Source of the DNA: Polaromonas sp. | Lineage (GTDB): Bacteria > Pseudomonadota > Gammaproteobacteria > Burkholderiales > Burkholderiaceae_C | DNA: 64,000 bases | Assembly (NCBI RefSeq): GCF_029945925.1 | Contig: NZ_JAQSDN010000062.1 | Location: forward strand, 1-64,000 | Direction: 5' to 3' | Shown here: in pieces, positions 17,788-26,433 of the stretch | Layout: the number at the start of each line of letters is the position of its first letter | How positions within the stretch are numbered: position 1 is the stretch's first letter | Program-made: the position numbers and the translations under genes | Notes under the pieces: model-generated | Seen by the model: only the letters and a program-made list of their open reading frames with translations | Database searches by the model: none | What the model was told of the DNA's origin: nothing

Positions 17788-19371
17788 ATGAATTTCACGA
17801 AAAAAGCCGCTTTTGCCCTTGTTGGTACAGCGCTGGCAGCTACAACTTTTGTAGCGTCCGCAGTGACCCTGCGGGTCGGAAACCAGGGTGATGCCCTCTC
17901 GCTGGACCCGCATTCGCTCAACGAATCCCTGCAACTGACGGTGGTGGGCAATGTGTATGAACCGCTGGTCACGCGCGACCGCAGCTACAAGCTCGCCCCC
18001 TCGCTGGCGACCGACTGGAAGCAGACGTCGCCGACGGTCTGGCGTTTCAACCTGCGCAAGGGCGTGCAGTTCCACGACGGCTCGCCGTTCACCGCGGACG
18101 ATGTGATTTTCAGCTACGAACGCGCCAAGGGTGACGGCTCCGACATGAAGAGTTATGTCGGCCAGATCAAGGAAATCAAGAAAATCAACGATCACACGAT
18201 CGACTTCGTGCTGAACAACCCCTTTCCGATCCTGCCCGAGCTGTTCACGCAGTGGCACATGATGAGCAAGAAGTGGTGTGAAACGAACCAGGCCACCAAA
18301 CCGGTGGACCGCCGCAAAGGCATTGAAAACGCCGCGTCTTTCCGTGCCAACGGCACCGGCCCTTTCCGCGTGCGTGAGCGCCAGCCCAATGTCCGCACCA
18401 CCTTTACCCGCAACGGCAACTACTGGGGCAAGATCGACGGCAATGTGGACGAAGTGGTCTTCAACGTCATCGGCAACAACAGCACCCGCGTCGCGGCCCT
18501 TCTGTCCGGCGAAATTGACGTGATGGAGCCGGTGCCGGTGCAGGACGTGGCCCGCATCAAGGGCAACGCCGAGCTCAAGGTGCTGCAAGGCCCCGAGCTG
18601 CGCATCATCTTCCTCGGCATGGACCAGAAGCGCGACGAACTGCAGTTCTCCAGCGTCAAGGGCAAAAATCCCTTCAAGGACAAGCGCGTTCGCCAGGCCT
18701 TCTACCAGGCCATCGACATCGAAGCCATCAAGAACCGTGTGATGCGCGGTGCGGCCACGCCGGTGGCCACGCTGCTGGCACCCGAGATCAAGGGTTATGC
18801 CCCCGACCTCGCCAAGCGCCTGCCGTTTGACGTGGAAGCCGCCAAGAAGCTGATGGCCGACGCAGGTTATGGTGCAGGGTTCGAGCTGAAGATGAACTGC
18901 CCGAACGACCGTTATGTCAACGACGGTGAAATCTGCCAGGCTGTGGCCGCAAATCTGTCGCGCATCGGGGTCAAGATCAATCTGGAAGCTGAAACCAAGG
19001 GCACCTACTTTCCGAAAATCCTGCGCCGTGACACCAGCTTCTACATGCTGGGCTGGACACCGAGCACGGTGGACGCCCACAACGTGCTCTACCCCATCCT
19101 GTCCACCCCGGGTGACGGTGGCCGCGGCCAGTTCAATCTGGGTGCTTACAGCAATGCCCGAATTGACCAGCTGACCGACCTGGTGGCTTCCGAGACCGAT
19201 GACAAGAAGCGCAACGAGATGATCCACGAGGCGCTGAAGATCCATCAGGATGAGGTGGGCCATCTGCCGCTGCACCAGCAGGCGCTCAACTGGGCGTCCA
19301 GGAAGAACATTGAAATGGTTCAGTGGCCCGACAACGGCATGCCCTGGAAATACGTCAAAGTCAACAAGTAA
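17788..19371 (+). CDS. Peptide ABC transporter substrate-binding protein (family 5), second copy
   Basis: A 527-residue periplasmic binding protein, paralogous to the one at 13831. The real start is MNFTKKAAF at 17788, preceded by CAGGAGAGTCCC; the long frame before it is a shadow of the amidohydrolase. The hydrophobic part of the signal peptide (GTALAATTFVASA) is encoded by a copy of the AGCT dispersed repeat. Family landmarks are FHDGSPFTADDVIFSYERAK, then KGKNPFKDKRVRQAFYQAID and HLPLHQQALNWASRKN. Two different binding proteins suggest that one transporter takes two ligand classes. Confidence 0.93.
   Translation: MNFTKKAAFALVGTALAATTFVASAVTLRVGNQGDALSLDPHSLNESLQLTVVGNVYEPLVTRDRSYKLAPSLATDWKQTSPTVWRFNLRKGVQFHDGSPFTADDVIFSYERAKGDGSDMKSYVGQIKEIKKINDHTIDFVLNNPFPILPELFTQWHMMSKKWCETNQATKPVDRRKGIENAASFRANGTGPFRVRERQPNVRTTFTRNGNYWGKIDGNVDEVVFNVIGNNSTRVAALLSGEIDVMEPVPVQDVARIKGNAELKVLQGPELRIIFLGMDQKRDELQFSSVKGKNPFKDKRVRQAFYQAIDIEAIKNRVMRGAATPVATLLAPEIKGYAPDLAKRLPFDVEAAKKLMADAGYGAGFELKMNCPNDRYVNDGEICQAVAANLSRIGVKINLEAETKGTYFPKILRRDTSFYMLGWTPSTVDAHNVLYPILSTPGDGGRGQFNLGAYSNARIDQLTDLVASETDDKKRNEMIHEALKIHQDEVGHLPLHQQALNWASRKNIEMVQWPDNGMPWKYVKVNK
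17815..17855 (-). repeat. AGCT-type dispersed repeat inside a signal peptide
   Basis: Reverse orientation: CCCTTGTTGGTACAGCGC, TGGCAGC, TACAACTTTTGTAGC. It matches the order of elements in the other copies and is read in frame as the hydrophobic core of the second binding protein's signal peptide. Confidence 0.6.
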
Positions 19372-19380
19372 CAAGGGTTG

Positions 19381-20292
19381 ATGAAAAGCGCGCTATTCCG
19401 ATGGTGGGATGGCGACATCGGCTACAGCTTTCGCACCTCCCCGGTGGCGATGGCTGCGGCTGCAGTCGCCCTCATATGCATCTTCTGTTCGGTGTTTGCG
19501 GGCTTTGTGGCGCCGCACAACCCGTTTGACCTGACGACGCTCGAACTGAGCGATGCCCGGCTGCCACCGGCCTGGTCGGCCGAGGGCTCGAGCAAGTACC
19601 TGCTGGGTACCGATGACCAGGGGCGGGACATCCTGTCGGCACTGATGTACGGCGCCCGCGTTTCCCTGGCGGTGGGTTTTGCCTCGGTGATCCTGTCGGT
19701 CGTGTTCGGCGTGGGCATGGGGCTGCTGGCCGGTTTTTATGGCGGCTGGATTGACTCTGCCCTGATGCGCCTGTGCGACGTGATGCTGTCTTTTCCGGCC
19801 ATTCTGGTGGCCCTGCTGATTGCGGGGGTGGGGCGGGCCATGTTTCCCAATGCACAGGATTCCCTGGCGCTGGGGGTGCTGATCATATCGATCACGCTCA
19901 CAGGATGGGTGCAGTACGCCAGAACGGTGCGTGGCTCGACCCTGGTCGAGCGCAACAAGGAATACGTGCAGGCGGCCCGTGTGACCGGTGTGACGCCGAT
20001 GCGCATCATGCGCCGCCATGTGCTGCCCAACGTGATGGGGCCGGTGCTGGTGCTGGCGACCATTCAGGTGGCCACGGCCATCATCACCGAAGCGACCCTG
20101 TCCTTTCTGGGTGTAGGCGCGCCGCCCACATCGCCTTCGCTGGGCACGCTGATCCGCATCGGCAACGACTACCTGTTTTCCGGGGAATGGTGGATCACGG
20201 TGTTTCCCGGCCTGATGCTGGTGCTGATTTCGCTGAGCGTGAACCTGCTGGGTGACTGGCTGCGCGATGCGCTGAACCCGAGACTACGATGA
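19381..20292 (+). CDS. Peptide ABC transporter permease, DppC type
   Basis: A 303-residue inner-membrane partner of the DppB-type permease. It has the typical cytoplasmic N-terminus ending in one long membrane segment, the loop LGTDDQGRDILSALMYGAR, and the coupling loop AARVTGVTPMRIMRRHVLPN. The ATG at 19381 is preferred; the TTG directly before it is a possible start too, as AAGGG sits close by. A CCCCC-type dispersed repeat begins at the base after its stop. Confidence 0.93.
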   Translation: MKSALFRWWDGDIGYSFRTSPVAMAAAAVALICIFCSVFAGFVAPHNPFDLTTLELSDARLPPAWSAEGSSKYLLGTDDQGRDILSALMYGARVSLAVGFASVILSVVFGVGMGLLAGFYGGWIDSALMRLCDVMLSFPAILVALLIAGVGRAMFPNAQDSLALGVLIISITLTGWVQYARTVRGSTLVERNKEYVQAARVTGVTPMRIMRRHVLPNVMGPVLVLATIQVATAIITEATLSFLGVGAPPTSPSLGTLIRIGNDYLFSGEWWITVFPGLMLVLISLSVNLLGDWLRDALNPRLR

Positions 20293-20365
20293 CACCCCCG
20301 AAGCAGCCTGCGGCCGCCTCTCCCTCAAGGAGGCGCCACCATTGGCCCGGCAAAGCCGGTTCTGC
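20293..20365 (-). repeat. CCCCC/GGCTTTGCCGG dispersed repeat between dppC and dppD
   Basis: On the minus strand this reads GGCTTTGCCGGGCC, then GGCGCCTCCTTGAGGGAGAG, GGCGGCCGCAGG and CTTCGGGGGTG. Its first base follows the dppC stop. A longer relative with GGCTTTGCCGGCCCGCAGG is at 23800-23890. Confidence 0.6.
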
Positions 20366-20400
20366 GGTGACTGCTTGAACAGAACTTACCCGTCCAATCA

Positions 20401-21378
20401 ATGAGCCTCTTACAAGTCAAGAACCTGATCGTCGAGTTTCCCGGCCGGCGCGGCACGCTGCGGGCGCTGGACGACATTTCGTTTGATATCGCCCCCGGTG
20501 AAATCCTGGGCGTGGTCGGCGAGTCGGGTGCCGGCAAGTCGCTGACCGGCGCTGCCATCATCGGCCTGCTGGAGCCGCCGGGCCGCATCGGCGGCGGGCA
20601 GATCCTGCTCGAAGGCGAGCGCATCGACAACCTGCCCTACGAGCAGATGCGCCACATTCGCGGCCGCAAGATCGGCGCGATTTTCCAGGACCCCTTGACC
20701 TCGCTGAACCCTCTGTACACGGTGGGCCGGCAATTAATCGAGACGATACAGGCGCACCTGCCGGTCAGCAACGCGGAAGCGCGCCAGCGTGCCATTTCAC
20801 TGCTGCAGGACACCGGCATTCCGGCGGCCGAGCAGCGCATCGAACATTTCCCGCACCAGTTCTCGGGCGGCATGCGCCAGCGTGTGGTGATTGCCCTGGC
20901 GCTGGCCGCCGAGCCCAAGCTGATTGTTGCCGACGAACCAACGACGGCACTTGATGTGTCGATCCAGGCGCAGATCATCATGCTGCTCAAGAGCATCTGC
21001 AAGAAGCGTGGTGCCGCCGTGATGCTGATCACCCATGACATGGGCGTGATTGCCGAAACCTGCGACCGGGTGGCCGTGATGTACGCGGGGCGTATTGCCG
21101 AGATCGGCCCGGTGCACGAGGTGATCAACCATCCGGCCCATCCCTATACCGCAGGCCTGATGGAGGCCATCCCCGACATCACGCTGGACCGCGAACGGCT
21201 CAACCAGATTGATGGCGCCATGCCGCGTCTGAACGCCATTCCACAAGGCTGCGCCTTCAATCCGCGTTGCCCCAGGGTGTTTGACCGCTGCACGCAGGAC
21301 AGGCCGGACCTGCTGCCTGCCGGGGCCACACGTGCCGCCTGCTGGCTGCACGATGCCACTGTGGGAGCGACCGCATGA
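20401..21378 (+). CDS. Peptide ABC transporter ATPase, DppD type
   Basis: A 325-residue ATPase subunit with Walker A GESGAGKS (about 40-47), signature FSGGMRQRVVIALAL and Walker B IVADEPTTALD. The C-terminal extension has the cysteine cluster of the peptide transporter ATPases (GCAFNPRCPRVFDRC), where some members hold an iron-sulfur cluster. Its last four bases overlap the start of the next ATPase (ATGA), so the two are translated together. Confidence 0.95.
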   Translation: MSLLQVKNLIVEFPGRRGTLRALDDISFDIAPGEILGVVGESGAGKSLTGAAIIGLLEPPGRIGGGQILLEGERIDNLPYEQMRHIRGRKIGAIFQDPLTSLNPLYTVGRQLIETIQAHLPVSNAEARQRAISLLQDTGIPAAEQRIEHFPHQFSGGMRQRVVIALALAAEPKLIVADEPTTALDVSIQAQIIMLLKSICKKRGAAVMLITHDMGVIAETCDRVAVMYAGRIAEIGPVHEVINHPAHPYTAGLMEAIPDITLDRERLNQIDGAMPRLNAIPQGCAFNPRCPRVFDRCTQDRPDLLPAGATRAACWLHDATVGATA

Positions 21379-22394
21379 GCAACAGCGAAACGACAAGCGT
21401 GGGGGCGCCTCTCGTTCAGGCGTTTGACCTGGCCAAGACGTTTGATGTGTCCCCACCCTGGCTGAACCGCGTGCTCGAGGGCAAGCCCCGGCTGATGCTG
21501 CATGCAGTGGACGGCGTCAGCTTCGAGATTGAAAAGGGCAAGACACTGGCGCTGGTCGGCGAGTCGGGTTGCGGCAAAAGCACGGTGGCCCGTTTGCTGG
21601 TGGGCCTGTACGAGCCGACCCGTGGCGGCCTGACCTTTGACGGCCAGGATGCGCATGCCGCCTTCAAGACGCCGCAGGGCAGGCAACTGCGCCGCCGCAT
21701 CCAGATGATTTTCCAGGACCCGTACGCGAGCCTGAATCCGCGCTGGATCGTGGAGGACATCGTGGGTGAGCCGCTCAAGGAACACGGCCTGATCACTAAC
21801 GAGGCCGAACTCAAGGCCCGTGTGGGCGAGCTGCTCAAGTCGGTCGGCCTGTCGCCGCTGGACATGGTCAAGTTTCCGCACCAGTTTTCCGGCGGCCAGC
21901 GCCAGCGCATCTCGATTGCCCGGGCACTCGCCACCGAGCCGGAATTCCTGGTCTGCGACGAGCCCACCTCGGCGCTCGATGTGAGTGTGCAGGCGCAGGT
22001 GCTCAACATCATGAAAGACCTGCAGCGCGAGCGCGGGCTGACCTACCTGTTCATCTCGCACAATCTCGCGGTGGTGCGCCACGTCAGTGACCAGGTGGGC
22101 GTGATGTACCTGGGACGGCTGGTCGAACTTTCCGACAAGCAGACGCTGTTTGCCGCGCCGCGCCATCCCTACACGCGCATGCTGCTCGACGCGATCCCGA
22201 AAATGCACGACACCGGCCGCGCCCGCACCCCGGTGCAGGGCGAGGTGCCCAACCCCCTGAACCCGCCGACCGGCTGCACCTTCCACCCGCGTTGCCCGCA
22301 CGTCAACGACCGCTGCCGCGCCGAGAGGCCGCAGCTCCTGACCATCCAGGGTGTGAAGATCGCCTGCCACGCTGTCGAAGAAGGCCGTATCTAG
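21375..22394 (+). CDS. Peptide ABC transporter ATPase, DppF type
   Basis: The second ATPase of the transporter, 339 residues. Walker A is GESGCGKST, the signature FSGGQRQRISIARAL and Walker B LVCDEPTSALD; the C-terminal cysteine cluster is GCTFHPRCPHVNDRC. It is the last gene of the operon that runs from 13831. Its TAG stop is part of a copy of the AGCT dispersed repeat, so the last codons could have been set by repeat insertion. Confidence 0.95.
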   Translation: MSNSETTSVGAPLVQAFDLAKTFDVSPPWLNRVLEGKPRLMLHAVDGVSFEIEKGKTLALVGESGCGKSTVARLLVGLYEPTRGGLTFDGQDAHAAFKTPQGRQLRRRIQMIFQDPYASLNPRWIVEDIVGEPLKEHGLITNEAELKARVGELLKSVGLSPLDMVKFPHQFSGGQRQRISIARALATEPEFLVCDEPTSALDVSVQAQVLNIMKDLQRERGLTYLFISHNLAVVRHVSDQVGVMYLGRLVELSDKQTLFAAPRHPYTRMLLDAIPKMHDTGRARTPVQGEVPNPLNPPTGCTFHPRCPHVNDRCRAERPQLLTIQGVKIACHAVEEGRI

Positions 22395-22442
22395 CTGCTC
22401 CTGTTTTTGTAGCTGGCAGCGCTTGCAGGATATGGGCTGGAG
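22392..22442 (+). repeat. AGCT-type dispersed repeat at the dppF stop codon
   Basis: Reads TAGCTGCTCCTGTTTTTGTA, GCTGGCAGCGC, TTGC, GGGCTGGAGGCC. The TAG at its left end is the dppF stop. Confidence 0.75.
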
Positions 22443-22902
22443 GCCGATTTCACTAAAAAAGTCGGGTGAAATCCTTTGTGGCATCACGCTGCGCCTGTGG
22501 TCCTTTCTGGACAGTAGGTCGGACTCCCCACTCCCACCCCTAACCCCTCCCTCGCCCCGCTGGGCGATGGAGGGGGACTTCATGTGGCCGCGTGTGCTGC
22601 GCGCGCGTGCATACATGCCTGCCGCGTAAGAACGACGTGGCGCGCTGCGCGCGTCACGTCTCCCAGCATCCGATCCCGATCCTGCATTTGTTCCCCCACC
22701 CGTCGGGCTGGGCCGAGGAGCGCAGGCAAAAGCGGATCAGGGCGAGCGATTGTCTGAGGCAAAGCCGAGTTCGAGCGAGACCCCGCTTTTGTCGAGCACC
22801 GGAGGTTGCCCGCAGCGAAGCGAAGGGACCCGGCTTGCTTGAAGACCCGCCGAAGCGCAAGCTTGCACAGGCCTCAACAGGCGCAGCCAGAGCCGAAAAA
22901 GC
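22395..22902. other. 508-base gene-free stretch built of repeats
   Basis: After the AGCT-type repeat at 22392-22442 comes a CCCTCGCC...GGCGATGGAGGG palindrome at about 22530-22575, then a GC-rich stretch (22640-22890). That last part has elements such as GAGCGCAGGCAAAAGCGGAT and GAGCGAGACCCCGCTTTTG, which look like a further dispersed sequence; only one copy is in this window. No frame in it has family features. The promoter-free convergence of dppF and hexR means no regulatory site is required here. Confidence 0.5.
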
Positions 22903-23751
22903 TCAAGCGTACCGCTTGCTCCGCAAATTGTTCTTCATTTCCTTGAGCAGCGGATGCAGGGTCGGGCTGCCGATGCGCAGCGCCACGCAGGTGGCCAGGA
23001 TGTCGATGATCATCAGGTGCAGCAGGCGCGACACCATGGGGCTGTAGCGGTCGTAGCCCTCCGGGTGGTCGGCGGCCAGGTGGATGTGGCCGGCGGCGGA
23101 CAGCGGCGAGCCACTGGCCGTGATCACGATGGTGGTGGCGCCGTTCCTGCGGGCGATGTCGCAGGCATCCATCAGGTCACGCGTGCGGCCAGAGTTGGAG
23201 ATGATGACCACACAGTCACCCGGCCTGAGCAGCGAGGCGCTCATGACCTGCAGGTGCCCGTCGCTGTAGGCAATGGCATGTACCCCGAGGCGGAAGAACT
23301 TGTGCTGCGCGTCCTGCGCGACGATGCCGGAATTGCCAACACCGAAAAATTCGATGCGTTGCCCGCTGGAGCAGGTCGCCAGCAGGGCCAGCACGGCCTT
23401 TTCAATCAGCGCCGAACTGGCGTCGTTGCGGTACTTCAGGAAGGCGGCCACCGTGTTGTCAATCACCTTGACCAGCACGTCGCCGGTCTTGTCATCGGCA
23501 TCGACACTGCGGTGAATGAAGGGCACACCTTCGCTGACATTGCCGGCCAGCTTGAGCTTGAAGTCCGACAGGCCGTCATAACCGACGCTGCGGCAAAAAC
23601 GGATCACCGTCGGCTTGCTGACATGGGCACGCGCGGCCAGCTCGGTAACCGGCAGACTGGCAAAGGCACGCGCATCGCTGAGCACCAGCTGCGCAACACG
23701 CTGCTCGGCCGGCGCCAGCGAAGGAAGGCAGGCTTTGATGCGGTCAAGCAC
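22903..23751 (-). CDS. hexR: RpiR-family transcriptional regulator, HexR-like
   Basis: A 282-residue regulator with an N-terminal helix-turn-helix (AARAHVSKPTVIRFCRSVGYDG, split over residues 41-62) and a C-terminal sugar-phosphate-binding SIS domain (FFGVGNSGIVAQDAQHKF and CVVIISNSGRTRDL). HexR proteins bind 2-keto-3-deoxy-6-phosphogluconate and repress genes of central sugar metabolism. The position directly downstream of zwf and close to tal and pgi supports this identity over other RpiR members. Confidence 0.87.
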   Translation of the reverse strand: MLDRIKACLPSLAPAEQRVAQLVLSDARAFASLPVTELAARAHVSKPTVIRFCRSVGYDGLSDFKLKLAGNVSEGVPFIHRSVDADDKTGDVLVKVIDNTVAAFLKYRNDASSALIEKAVLALLATCSSGQRIEFFGVGNSGIVAQDAQHKFFRLGVHAIAYSDGHLQVMSASLLRPGDCVVIISNSGRTRDLMDACDIARRNGATTIVITASGSPLSAAGHIHLAADHPEGYDRYSPMVSRLLHLMIIDILATCVALRIGSPTLHPLLKEMKNNLRSKRYA

Positions 23752-23799
23752 TGGGAGATCCCCAAATGTCGCGAACTACGTCCCCGATGGCGTATTCCA

Positions 23800-23890
23800 A
23801 GCAGGGGCCGCGGGTCCGGCTTTGCCGGCCCGCAGGCGCAGCGGCCCCCCCGGGGGGCAGCGCAGTACGCGAAGCGACAAGCGTGGGGGT
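23800..23890 (+). repeat. GGCTTTGCCGG/CCCCCC dispersed repeat at the zwf stop
   Basis: The order is GGCTTTGCCGGCCCGCAGG, GCAGCGGCCCCCCCGGGGGG, CAGCGCAGTACGCGAAGCGA, then GTGGGGG. The zwf stop codon (23892-23890) adjoins the right end. It fills the gap between zwf and hexR. Confidence 0.65.
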
Positions 23891-25356
23891 CAAGACTCTT
23901 CGCTCCACCAGTGGCTGTCCCGCGCAATCATCGCGCTCGATGCGCTGGGTCCCCAGGTGCCGGCCGTGTAGGGGCGCGGGCCGTCGGTGTCGTGTTGCCA
24001 GGCGTCCAGAATCGGCTCGACCCAGCGCCAGGCTTCCTCCTGCTCGTCGCTGCGGACAAACAGGTTCAGCCGGCCATCGATCACGTCCAGCAGCAGGCGC
24101 TCGTAGGCACCGACACGTTCGGTGCCAAAACGCTTGTCAAAGTCGAGGTCGAGCTGTACCGGCGCCAGCGTCTGGCTGGCCGCACGGCTGCCTTGCCGGT
24201 TGTCCTGGCCTTGCGCCAGCAGGTGCAGCTCCAGCCCGTCCTTGGGCTGCAGGTTGATGATCAGCCGGTTGCCGGCGCCCAGTGGCGACTTGAAGATGGC
24301 ATGCGGCGTTGGGCGGAAGTTCACCTCGATGTGTGCGTCGCGGTCGGCCAGCCGCTTGCCGGTGCGTATGTAAAACGGCACGCCGGCCCAGCGCCAGTTG
24401 GCGATTTCGGCGCGCAGTGAGACGAAGGTTTCGGTCCGGCTGTCCGGGCTGACGCCGCTTTCCTGCAGGTAACCGGGCACGGCTTCGCCGTTGATGGTGC
24501 CGGCGGTGTACTGGCCGCGAATCACGTGATGCTTCAGGGTTTCCGGTGTCCACGCCTTGAGCGAGCGCAGGACCTTGAGCTTTTCGTCACGGATGGCATC
24601 GGCGTGGGCGTTGATCGGCGGTTCCATGCCGATGGCGCAGAGCAACTGCAGTGCATGGTTTTGCACCATGTCGCGCAGTGCGCCGGTGCTGTCGTAAAAG
24701 GCACCGCGTTTTTCCACGCCAAGCTCTTCGGCAATCGTGATCTGGATGTTGGCAATGGTCTCGCGGCGCCACAGCGGCTCGAACAGGGAGTTGCCAAAAC
24801 GCAGCGCAAACAGGTTTTGCACCGAAGGCTTGCCGAGGTAGTGATCAATGCGGAAGATCTGCTTTTCCGGCAACACACGCAGCACGGCCTCGTTGATGGC
24901 GCGATTCGAGGCGAGGTCATGGCCCAGTGGTTTTTCCAGAACGACGCGGGTTTGCGGGCCGTTGAGCCCGACGGCCGCCATGTTTTCGCAGATCGCCTTG
25001 AACAGTGTCGGCGCGGTGGCCAGGTACATCACCACGGTGTCGGCCTGGCGTGCTTTCAGCAGGGTGGCGAGTTCCGCATAGTCGGCCGGACCGGACAGGT
25101 CCATGCGCAGGTAGTGCAGCAGCGCGGCAAAACGTTCGAACTCGTCACCGGTGGGGCGTTTGGCCAGCTCGACACTGTCAAAACGTGAGCGTATCAAGGA
25201 ACGGTACTCTGCATCGCTCATGGCGTCGCGGCCCACACCCACAATGCGGCCGTCTGCGGGCAGCGAGCCGTGCCGGAAGGCCTGGAACAGCGCGGGCATC
25301 AATTTGCGCCAGGTCAGGTCGCCCGTGCCGCCAAACAGGACCAGATCAAAACTCAT
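23890..25356 (-). CDS. zwf: Glucose-6-phosphate 1-dehydrogenase
   Basis: Zwf oxidises glucose-6-phosphate to 6-phosphogluconolactone with NADP, entering the Entner-Doudoroff and pentose phosphate routes. The 488-residue product has the dinucleotide motif FGGTGDLTWRKLMP at the N-terminus and the active-site stretch RIDHYLGKPSVQNL, in which the residue after GK is Pro instead of the usual Glu. ATG at 25356 is preferred; a TTG nine bases upstream is an alternative. A candidate HexR site is just upstream. Confidence 0.95.
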   Translation of the reverse strand: MSFDLVLFGGTGDLTWRKLMPALFQAFRHGSLPADGRIVGVGRDAMSDAEYRSLIRSRFDSVELAKRPTGDEFERFAALLHYLRMDLSGPADYAELATLLKARQADTVVMYLATAPTLFKAICENMAAVGLNGPQTRVVLEKPLGHDLASNRAINEAVLRVLPEKQIFRIDHYLGKPSVQNLFALRFGNSLFEPLWRRETIANIQITIAEELGVEKRGAFYDSTGALRDMVQNHALQLLCAIGMEPPINAHADAIRDEKLKVLRSLKAWTPETLKHHVIRGQYTAGTINGEAVPGYLQESGVSPDSRTETFVSLRAEIANWRWAGVPFYIRTGKRLADRDAHIEVNFRPTPHAIFKSPLGAGNRLIINLQPKDGLELHLLAQGQDNRQGSRAASQTLAPVQLDLDFDKRFGTERVGAYERLLLDVIDGRLNLFVRSDEQEEAWRWVEPILDAWQHDTDGPRPYTAGTWGPSASSAMIARDSHWWSEES

Positions 25357-25384
25357 GTTCCCCAACCTTCCCGATCGGGAGATA

Positions 25385-25399
25385 TGTAATAAAGTTTCA
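25385..25399. promoter_or_regulatory. Candidate HexR operator between zwf and tal
   Basis: TGTAATAAAGTTTCA is a partial palindrome resembling the TGTAAT-N3-ATTACA type site known for HexR. It lies in the 121-base gap between the divergent zwf and tal genes, where a shared control would fit. The right arm has two mismatches. Confidence 0.4.
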
Positions 25400-25477
25400 T
25401 ATTATGTTGCCATAATCGTAACTCAATCAGGTCATGGTCTTACAGTGCCCTGGCCGTGACCCATCTACACTTTCACC

Positions 25478-26425
25478 ATGAACCAACTCGAAGCCCTCAA
25501 GCAGTTCACCACCGTGGTGGCCGACACCGGTGATTTCAAGCAACTCGACGCTTACAAGCCGCAGGACGCGACCACCAACCCCTCGCTGATCCTCAAGGCC
25601 GTGCAGAAGCCCGACTACCAGCCGCTGTTGGTGGACACCGTGGCGAAGTTTCGCGGCCGCGCGCTCGATGAAACCATGGATCGGCTGCTGGTGCGTTTTG
25701 GTTGCGAGATCCTGTCCATCATCCCGGGCCGGGTGTCGACCGAAGTGGATGCGCGCCTGAGCTTCGACAGCAACGCCACCTTCACGCGCGGCGAACGCAT
25801 CATCGAGCTGTACGAGGCCGAAGGCATCCACATCGACCGCGTGCTGATCAAGGTGGCTGCCACCTGGGAAGGCATCCAGGCGGCGCGCCGGCTCGAAGAC
25901 CGGGGCATCCACACCAACCTGACCCTGCTTTTTTCCTTCTGCCAGGCGGTGGCCTGCGGCCAGGCCGGGGTGCAGCTGATTTCACCCTTTGTCGGCCGCA
26001 TTTACGACTGGTACAAAAAGTCGGCCGGCGCCGCGTGGGACGAAGCCGCCCGGGCCGGTGCCAGGGATCCGGGCGTGCAGTCGGTGCGCGAGATCTACAA
26101 CCACTACAAACATTTCGGCATCGCCACCGAAGTCATGGGGGCGAGCTTTCGCAATATCGGCCAGATCACCGCGCTGGCCGGTTGCGACTTGCTGACCATC
26201 AGCCCGGAACTGCTGGCCCAGCTCGCCGCCAGCGAGGCGCCGCTTCAGCCCGCGCTGGATGCCAAAGCCGCCCAGGCGCTGGACTTGCCGGCCGTCAACT
26301 TCGACGAGGTGACTTTCCGCTACGCCCTCAACGAGGACGCCATGGCCACCGAAAAACTGGCCGAGGGCATACGCGCGTTTGCGGCGGATGCAGTCAAGCT
26401 TGAGCAATTGATGCTGGCTGCGTGA
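25478..26425 (+). CDS. tal: Transaldolase
   Basis: A 315-residue transaldolase of the non-oxidative pentose phosphate pathway, moving a dihydroxyacetone unit from sedoheptulose-7-phosphate to glyceraldehyde-3-phosphate. The N-terminal substrate loop [20 protein letters not shown] and the motif DATTNPSL are present. The Schiff-base lysine lies in [16 protein letters not shown] (about residue 131). Its end overlaps the reading frame of pgi through GTGAGG, leaving eight bases between stop and the pgi ATG. Confidence 0.95.
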   Translation: MNQLEALKQFTTVVADTGDFKQLDAYKPQDATTNPSLILKAVQKPDYQPLLVDTVAKFRGRALDETMDRLLVRFGCEILSIIPGRVSTEVDARLSFDSNATFTRGERIIELYEAEGIHIDRVLIKVAATWEGIQAARRLEDRGIHTNLTLLFSFCQAVACGQAGVQLISPFVGRIYDWYKKSAGAAWDEAARAGARDPGVQSVREIYNHYKHFGIATEVMGASFRNIGQITALAGCDLLTISPELLAQLAASEAPLQPALDAKAAQALDLPAVNFDEVTFRYALNEDAMATEKLAEGIRAFAADAVKLEQLMLAA

Positions 26426-26433
26426 GGGAAACC

